Shown here piece by piece: positions 21,508 to 27,500 of a DNA stretch of 27,500 nucleotides. This DNA is from Glandiceps talaboti (taxonomy: Eukaryota; Hemichordata; Enteropneusta; Spengelidae), in NCBI RefSeq assembly GCF_964340395.1, contig NC_135552.1:15172194-15199693 (forward strand). The letters run 5' to 3'. The position numbers and the translations under genes were made by a program. The stretch's first letter is position 1, and each line of letters opens with the position of its first letter. The notes beneath the pieces were generated by a model. It was not told the origin of the DNA, made no database searches, and saw nothing but the letters and a program-made list of their open reading frames with translations.

Positions 21508-24500
21508 TATGGCGACATTTGTCGAGACAGCGACATCGATTAGTAGTGTTGACAATCTTCTAGTAAAAGTACTATAGTAGCCGCTTGCAACTTGACGACG
21601 TTAGTGTTCACTGGCTGATCTACTTATAATACTCTCGATGGAAATATATCTTTTAAAGATTCCACATGACACAAATCATCTCTGACGAACATACTGAGTA
21701 ATTGGTGCAACCCTGGTTCTCTTCACACCGACTGATTTGCTTCCTACAACATCTCTTCTTCTTCTTTCAGTCAGATACATTTTCTCAAAGAAAAGTATCA
21801 CTGATTTGAGTCCAACTCATTTTTCAAAAAAGAGAAAGAGAGAACCAAGATTGTCTACCAGTTGCTGGCTTACCTTCACCATATATGAATAGCAGCTGGG
21901 GGTCGGCTTACTTCAGTGACAATATCTATTTGATTGGCAAAGGAACACACGAACGACCTTCATGCAAACATGCTGTGTAGAGTTGTAAAGCTAGCCCAAG
22001 TATAGATCGATTTGTATATCTTATACTTGTCAACACTTCTTATCTTAAAGAGCAAAAATACTAATATAATATTAAATTGTATTAAAACCCTAATGCTTGC
22101 CTTGTGAAGCCAGTGTGTATTTACTTACGAACATGCTTATCTTTGAATTGAGCAGAAATAACGAGTAGAGGGGACTCGTGGGAAGGGGCTCTTATGACGA
22201 TGAATGGAAAAATGCGAGAGTCTCCATTTGAGTTGACGACATTCTTATTTACACATGAAGCGAATCGATAAAACTGTCCAAACACTGATGGAAATAGCGC
22301 TGTGTCTTACACAATGTGAATATTGATTGTCTGCATAAGTAAGAAGTATACCCTTGACTCGCAACACAACGTACTGAGTGGCTCTACGCTTGTTCCTATT
22401 TTTTAAAGTACACATACGAACGTCTGCAAGGGGTTTGGCACGATTTAGTCATGCGAAAAAACACAGTCGCATCCCATTAATAGAGAAAGTAAAGTAAAGA
22501 ACGTGTCAGACCAACGGTGAAAAAAGTTAAGATTGGGGTTTGTTTTGCCATTGTTTGGGTTGTGCTAACACACACGACACCAATCCTTTTTGCTTCTTAC
22601 AGTGTTTTTTTTTTTAACTGTGACGAGTGTGATACACTATAACACTCCCCGCCTCTATCCACATCATCACAAACGTCGTACAAATAAGATTATTATTAAT
22701 AGCAAACTATGCAATAATATGGAAATATGACTCTTTTTATTTTTTAGATAATCATAAACACACACATACTGTAAACAAACTGAAATTGAATTCCAGGGCG
22801 TGGAATATGAATATGAATAAATAATTCAATATCATTAAAATTGTATTGACATCAAATAAAAGATTTCAATGTTTCCCCAGCCTTCAAACAGGTGTTCCTC
22901 GTTCAACATATTCCCGTCCATTTTGATTTTACCCGAGTATTATTTCCCTATTGCCGTGTATTGAACGAGATTTGTGAGCCCTGTCAGATGAAGTGATAAA
23001 GCACATTTTTACAGCATATATCAGTCAGTTAGGGGAACGGCCATATTCTGCTAATTCTATCCTTGTGATTGTTAACTGTACAGATATTGATAAAGACTAG
23101 TCGTACAGACAATGGGCATGATAAACAAGTGCGCGTGTCAGTTTTTTCAGAACGGACAACCTCTGTTTAAACATTTGATTACGTCGGGCTTTGTTATCGA
23201 GGACATAGTTACGGGACAATATCTAGATCCCATCTCTTACGCTTCTTTTTAGGAAGTTTTATTCTTTAATTCTCTTCATAATAGCTGATGGGAGGATTCC
23301 TTTTTTCTTTTTCCTCTGTTATTTTTTTCGCTGCACGTTCCTCGCTGCATCTTATCATCGCTCGTTCTTTCCACGTCAGACTGGGTACTAGGCTGATTAC
23401 ACGACCAGGCAAACACGTGCGCTTTTTTTTGCATTAGGTTGGTGACTGCTAGACAGCTTTACAGGGTATTTGGACCTGACATCCAATTTAGCACCGATCA
23501 AGGGGTCTGTATTCAGTATTTTTGTCAGCTAACGAGCGTCTAATTGCAGAAAAATTGAACGCAATAATAATGCCCCTCCAAATGACCACTTACAACGGGT
23601 CTTCCCATATTTCTCACCACAGCGGGGAGATGTGACCACAATGCAACAGTCGACGACAGAGGCGTGTTGAACCGATGGTGAGTGTGCATGCATCCGTGTT
23701 GACTGGCGTTTTTGACAACCACCAGACGCAGGGCAAAGCAAGCCACAAGTACTAAACAGTTCAATAAAATATCCCACATGTTTGGCATCATGCAGAGAGA
23801 GGGTTATTCAATGGCAAAATGCATGTAGAGTGTAGGAAGAGAGAAAAAAAACTTCTTCACATGAGAACAGAAAAGATTACGTTAATCAATGCAAACGAGT
23901 CTTCCACTTATCTGGTCTCTTCTTGCCAACAACCTGTTCGTTGACTTTCTATTGAATAGCCGCACGGTGGAAGGTGTTTTGGTTTAAAGCGTGTAAACAC
24001 CGTACATTCTTATTCCAAAGTTTCTTTACAATGGCAAACAATACGATGTGTACTTGCTGAAAAGTGCTCTTTAAGCGTTCCCGTGAGTCTCTATTCAGTA
24101 TGGCGACAAGTTTTCGCTCGCGTGAATCACTCACTTATAGAGAAAGCCTGATAGGCCAAACTCGATAACTTCAAAGCGTGCGGGGGTTTTGTACAAAAAA
24201 AGTGAATGCCAAAGTACAGTACAGCAAGGATGACGTGGTTTTTCTCTTTAAGACCACTCTGAATAAAGCAATTGACACCAAGACATGGGTAGCAGGTGAA
24301 AAAGTTTATTTTTGGGTTCGCGTCAAATTTATCCTCATAACATCTACCCCAATATTTGCATTTGAAAAAATGTCTAATTGGGCGTCCGTCTGTACGTTTT
24401 GAGGCTGGAAAAAGAGGGTGGTGTATATGATAAAGTGTATTCACGGTGTAGACCTGCACCTGGAGTTGTTCTCAGATTGCTTGGGCCTGGTGCGCGGCAG

Positions 24501-25858
24501 CTGCAGAGAGTAAGCAGAAAGCCATAATACATTGTCGAAGAGACGTGCCTTCTGGAAAGGTAGTCTTTAATGTCCCATTTCCCATTGTGCTAGTACAATG
24601 TGTGTACACTGGAGAATGACGTGGCGGGATAAAAACACACTTTTCAATTATCTAGTTATAATGTAGGCTCTGATGCAAACAAACAATCAATTGGTCCGCT
24701 TTGTTTCGCTCTTCAAAGCAACGTGGAGAGAAGCGGCAGCAAATGGGAAGCCAGTCCAAACTTCGAGTTGGAGCAAGGATGAAGAAACTTCCACCCACCT
24801 TCAGTGTTAAAAAAAATGAAGTTGTGAACAAGAACTATTGTATTTCAACATTTCAACGTTTAATCTCTATATCTATCATATTTCATCAAAGGATAAAAAT
24901 AAATACAGATAAAGGTGCAAAAACAATTCTGATATTGCAAAAAAATAAGACAAATAATATTGTTGAGAAACAGGTTGAACACAGCAGACTTGTTAATACC
25001 AAATTAGACAACTTCCGCATACAAACGAGCAACAAAGAGAGAACGATCTTTTTTCTTTGTCTTGCAATTATTGGGCCGAGGTTTAGCAGATGTTCCGATC
25101 GAAAATGTCAACATGAATAGCTAATAACCTATTGGTGAAAGAAATAAAACGAGAGAGTCCAAACAACATGGGGGAAGATCAAACTTTGCCAATCACACGT
25201 GGAGTATTTGACCGACGCAAACAAGCTAATGTTGGCTGTATTAATTAGCTGAAGGAATTGTCTTGACAGTAAAGCACGTGTTGCTGCATAGTACGTGAGA
25301 AAGGTTGCAATTACGTTCGATCATGAGACAAAGATATCAACCAGTACGGTAGAAATAAGGGAGAATGAGTCGACCCAGTGCTCGGACCCAGGGCCAAACC
25401 AGCCGGCGGCATACGTTGGCATTATTATCATATCTAGTAAAAAATCTCGACTGTTGATAATGTCCTTTTGACTTTCAGTGTATTTAAAGTTAGGGTTATG
25501 ATACCAGCGGCACACCTGCTAGACGAAACCACTACTAACAGGTGCCGTAAAACAATTAACAGTAGTCAATCGAATGCGGCATTTTGAAACGGCTGCATGC
25601 AAAATATGATTTAAAGCGTTGAATAACCCTGAAACGTCTCGATTCGGACTTGAAAACAATCCCTGAGTGGTTACCGGCGGGCCCAGCAAGAAAAAACAAC
25701 TTTTTCAGAAGCGCGACTTTACGCGCGCAAAACTTTCAAAACTTTTCAAAACTTTTTTCTAAAGTGAACAAGTGCGTGTTGTTTTGCGCATGCGCCAATT
25801 TTAATAGCCGTTATCACGTAAGCAGTGAACCATAACAAAAGTTTCAGTGGAAAGACAG

Positions 25859-25933
25859 CGTTGGAGCGAGATTTGAACTTTCGCGGTGCGATAAAAATCA
25901 AACAGACGCTTTAGGATTACGCGCCAGCACCTA
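25859..25933 (-). repeat. tRNA-like SINE head or tRNA pseudogene
   Basis: Read on the minus strand, there is an A-box-like TGGCGCGTAATCC (25914-25926). It is followed after 35 bp by a B-box-like GTTCAAATCTC (25868-25878). That spacing matches the internal RNA polymerase III promoter of a tRNA with a short variable arm. The intervening TAAAGCGTCTG is also tRNA-like. The acceptor and anticodon stems do not pair, and the T-stem keeps only part of its pairs, so it is not a functional tRNA. A tRNA-derived SINE is the likeliest source, with its body possibly running to about 25610. That stretch includes a tandem AAAACTTTTC motif near 25735-25760. No target-site duplication was found. Confidence 0.4.
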
Positions 25934-27500
25934 TTTGAGACCATCATGTATGTGTTAGCAGTCAAATGACCGTGTTATTTCTAACAGAAAGCACACAGTG
26001 TCAATGCTGGAAACCACGGAGGCTATGAATAATAATGGCATTTGTATGCGGGGAGCAGGACGGTGAAAGAAGTCTGTCGCACTGAACCCATCTCTCTCCT
26101 CTGCCGGAGGGCTAATTTTCTGCTGCTTCAGGGTAAACCAATACCTGTATTATGGTTTGTCTAGATAATTTTGAAACCGATGCCATACAGTTCGTATAAC
26201 ATTTGATTTTTTGTTCTAATTTGAGAAGCAGACGCCCACTGCGTGTGTTGCAACACAGGAGTTTTTGGTACCCTTCGGAAACGACCTCGCATGCTTACGG
26301 TGAACACGGAAGATACACCATTTGTAAGTTTTTGGACTCTGACTTCCCAGTTTACATTGAATTTCTGTGAAATAAAATAAGGGTCGTGTTTTAAAGAGTG
26401 TTTGTGTTGTCATCTAAAAGTTTGTTAGAATATTACGACTTTAAAATATGTCGGTGTTTTTTTTTCATACTGTTACCAATCACAACATTTCGATCAGTCA
26501 AGCGTAGGACTCTGGTTACCATTTTGTATCGATAACAGAGTGGGTACCACATTTTACAGCAGTTAAACTACAGTCAATCACCACATGTGATTATGTACAA
26601 AGGTATAGGGGGGACGAAGTCACAGTGAATTCACGTTTTCCCCTCGAGTTAGTATGTTGTCTTTAGTCTGCTGCTCCACACAAAGAGGTCGGTAGAGGCG
26701 AGTATCGCTAGTTATGGGTAATTATTTGGCCAGCTTTTGTCTGACGTAGCGACCATAGGTATTAAGATATACTTTGAACAACGGGGGGAAAGCCAATCGA
26801 GCTGTAATCTATTCAAAGGCCTAATTCGTACACAACATGACACGACCGGTGGTTCGCTGGCTTCACAACCGTAAAGTGAGAGTTGCACACGCCGTTAATA
26901 ATCTGTCCCCGGTAAATAGAGACCGTGTATGCGGTATTCTATCTCGACAGCGGATTAACCCAACATTGATTAGATCGACAACCGTGAGATTTTTTTAGCC
27001 TGGTAGATGAAATCACAGCAGAGTGGGTCATTACAACTAAGCATTTAATTCAATGATATCAAAATACAAACATGATGCCGTTACAATAACACCGAAAATA
27101 GTCAGTTTATTGAAAGTAAGCAGGACGAATTCTAAAACATCCCAAAGTAGATGACAATGAGTCTTGACATCAACATCGGCTAAAATAAAATCAATTTCGA
27201 AGGAAACTCCGAACACGGGAAGTTGTGTCGCCTTCCTTTCCTTTGTTAGTTTAATTATATACCTCTTTTGTCCGTCTGAGTGCATTTTAAGGTAAAAAAA
27301 AAAACCTCCGAGTCTTCGCTTCCATCGATTTATGCAATCGTCTTGAAAGTAAATACCGGAGTTACTCCATTTAGCATATGACCTTTTTTTTCTAGCAATA
27401 AGTGCTCTTATGACGAGTGTTGCTGTACACCGGCTATCCTATATACGCAAACATCCAGTTCTGCAATCCCAACAATGTTGTCATAGTAACACCGTAATTG
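25934..27500. other. Intergenic sequence, no gene recognised
   Basis: Open frames are at most 82 codons and without recognisable features. A few motif-rich patches exist, such as TATGAATAATAATGGCATTTGTATGC around 26024-26049, a possible POU/SOX-type combination. Nothing reaches a level that supports a call. A-runs near 27293-27304 are simple homopolymers. Confidence 0.5.

Larger units (their letters stand above)
21213..25858. other. Ptf1a 3' UTR and downstream intergenic sequence
   Basis: No further gene was recognised in about 4.6 kb. The 3' UTR presumably begins at 21213; its end is unknown. Candidate AATAAA signals occur at 21502 (nearest), near 22826 and near 22855. CAGCTG E-boxes lie at 21893 and about 24498, and CACCTG at 24457. 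An A+T-rich stretch near 22796-22870 holds repeated GAATATGAATATGAATAAATAATT-type motifs. TTAATTAGCT at 25241-25250 is followed by TGACAG (25264) and CACGTG (25275). The 139-codon frame 24701-25120 is Lys/Asn-rich, begins at TTG and shows no family signature. Confidence 0.5.

Noticed and set aside
24701-25120. 139-codon plus-strand frame
   Set aside because: Starts with TTG, Lys/Asn/Ile-rich composition typical of A+T-rich DNA, no family motif and no splice context.

Overview
This is non-coding-rich eukaryotic (animal) DNA. Evidence: one spliced gene with GT-AG intron boundaries, long A+T-leaning intergenic stretches, microsatellites, a large tandem satellite, a short inverted-repeat transposon and no bacterial-style operons. 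The only gene I can support is a two-exon bHLH transcription factor of the Ptf1a/p48 family (exon 1 coding 19435-19858, exon 2 coding 21028-21212, plus strand, 202 aa). The predicted protein has a very short N-terminus but an almost vertebrate-like bHLH domain. It also has both C-terminal tryptophan motifs used by vertebrate Ptf1a to bind RBPJ/RBPJL. This points to a bilaterian invertebrate. A deuterostome (hemichordate, echinoderm or cephalochordate) is my guess, but the species cannot be fixed from the sequence.

Layout. 1-2256: intergenic, with a cAMP-response-element-like cluster near 1390. 2257-4619: about 81 copies of a 29-bp minisatellite, stop-free in all three plus-strand frames. 4620-6808: unique intergenic sequence. 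6809-7026: ATG/ACG/GTG trinucleotide microsatellite. 7027-10605: intergenic, with homeodomain-type motifs near 9070-9125. 10606-10750: C/A-rich low-complexity DNA. 10751-15375: intergenic, with small simple repeats. 15379-15827: CpG-rich 449-bp MITE-like element with about 20-bp terminal inverted repeats. 15831-19184: intergenic upstream of Ptf1a, with an (AT)19 run. 19185-19278: compact promoter candidate with two E-box/ATTG modules 20 bp apart, a TATA box and an initiator. 19435-21212: Ptf1a. 21213-25858: 3' UTR and intergenic. 25859-25933: tRNA-like (SINE-type) sequence on the minus strand. 25934-27500: intergenic.

No second gene was recognised. The other long open frames are satellite or microsatellite artefacts, or short frames without family features. 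The most unusual items are the satellite and the duplicated E-box/ATTG module in front of the Ptf1a TATA box. Neither is proof of a new biological system.
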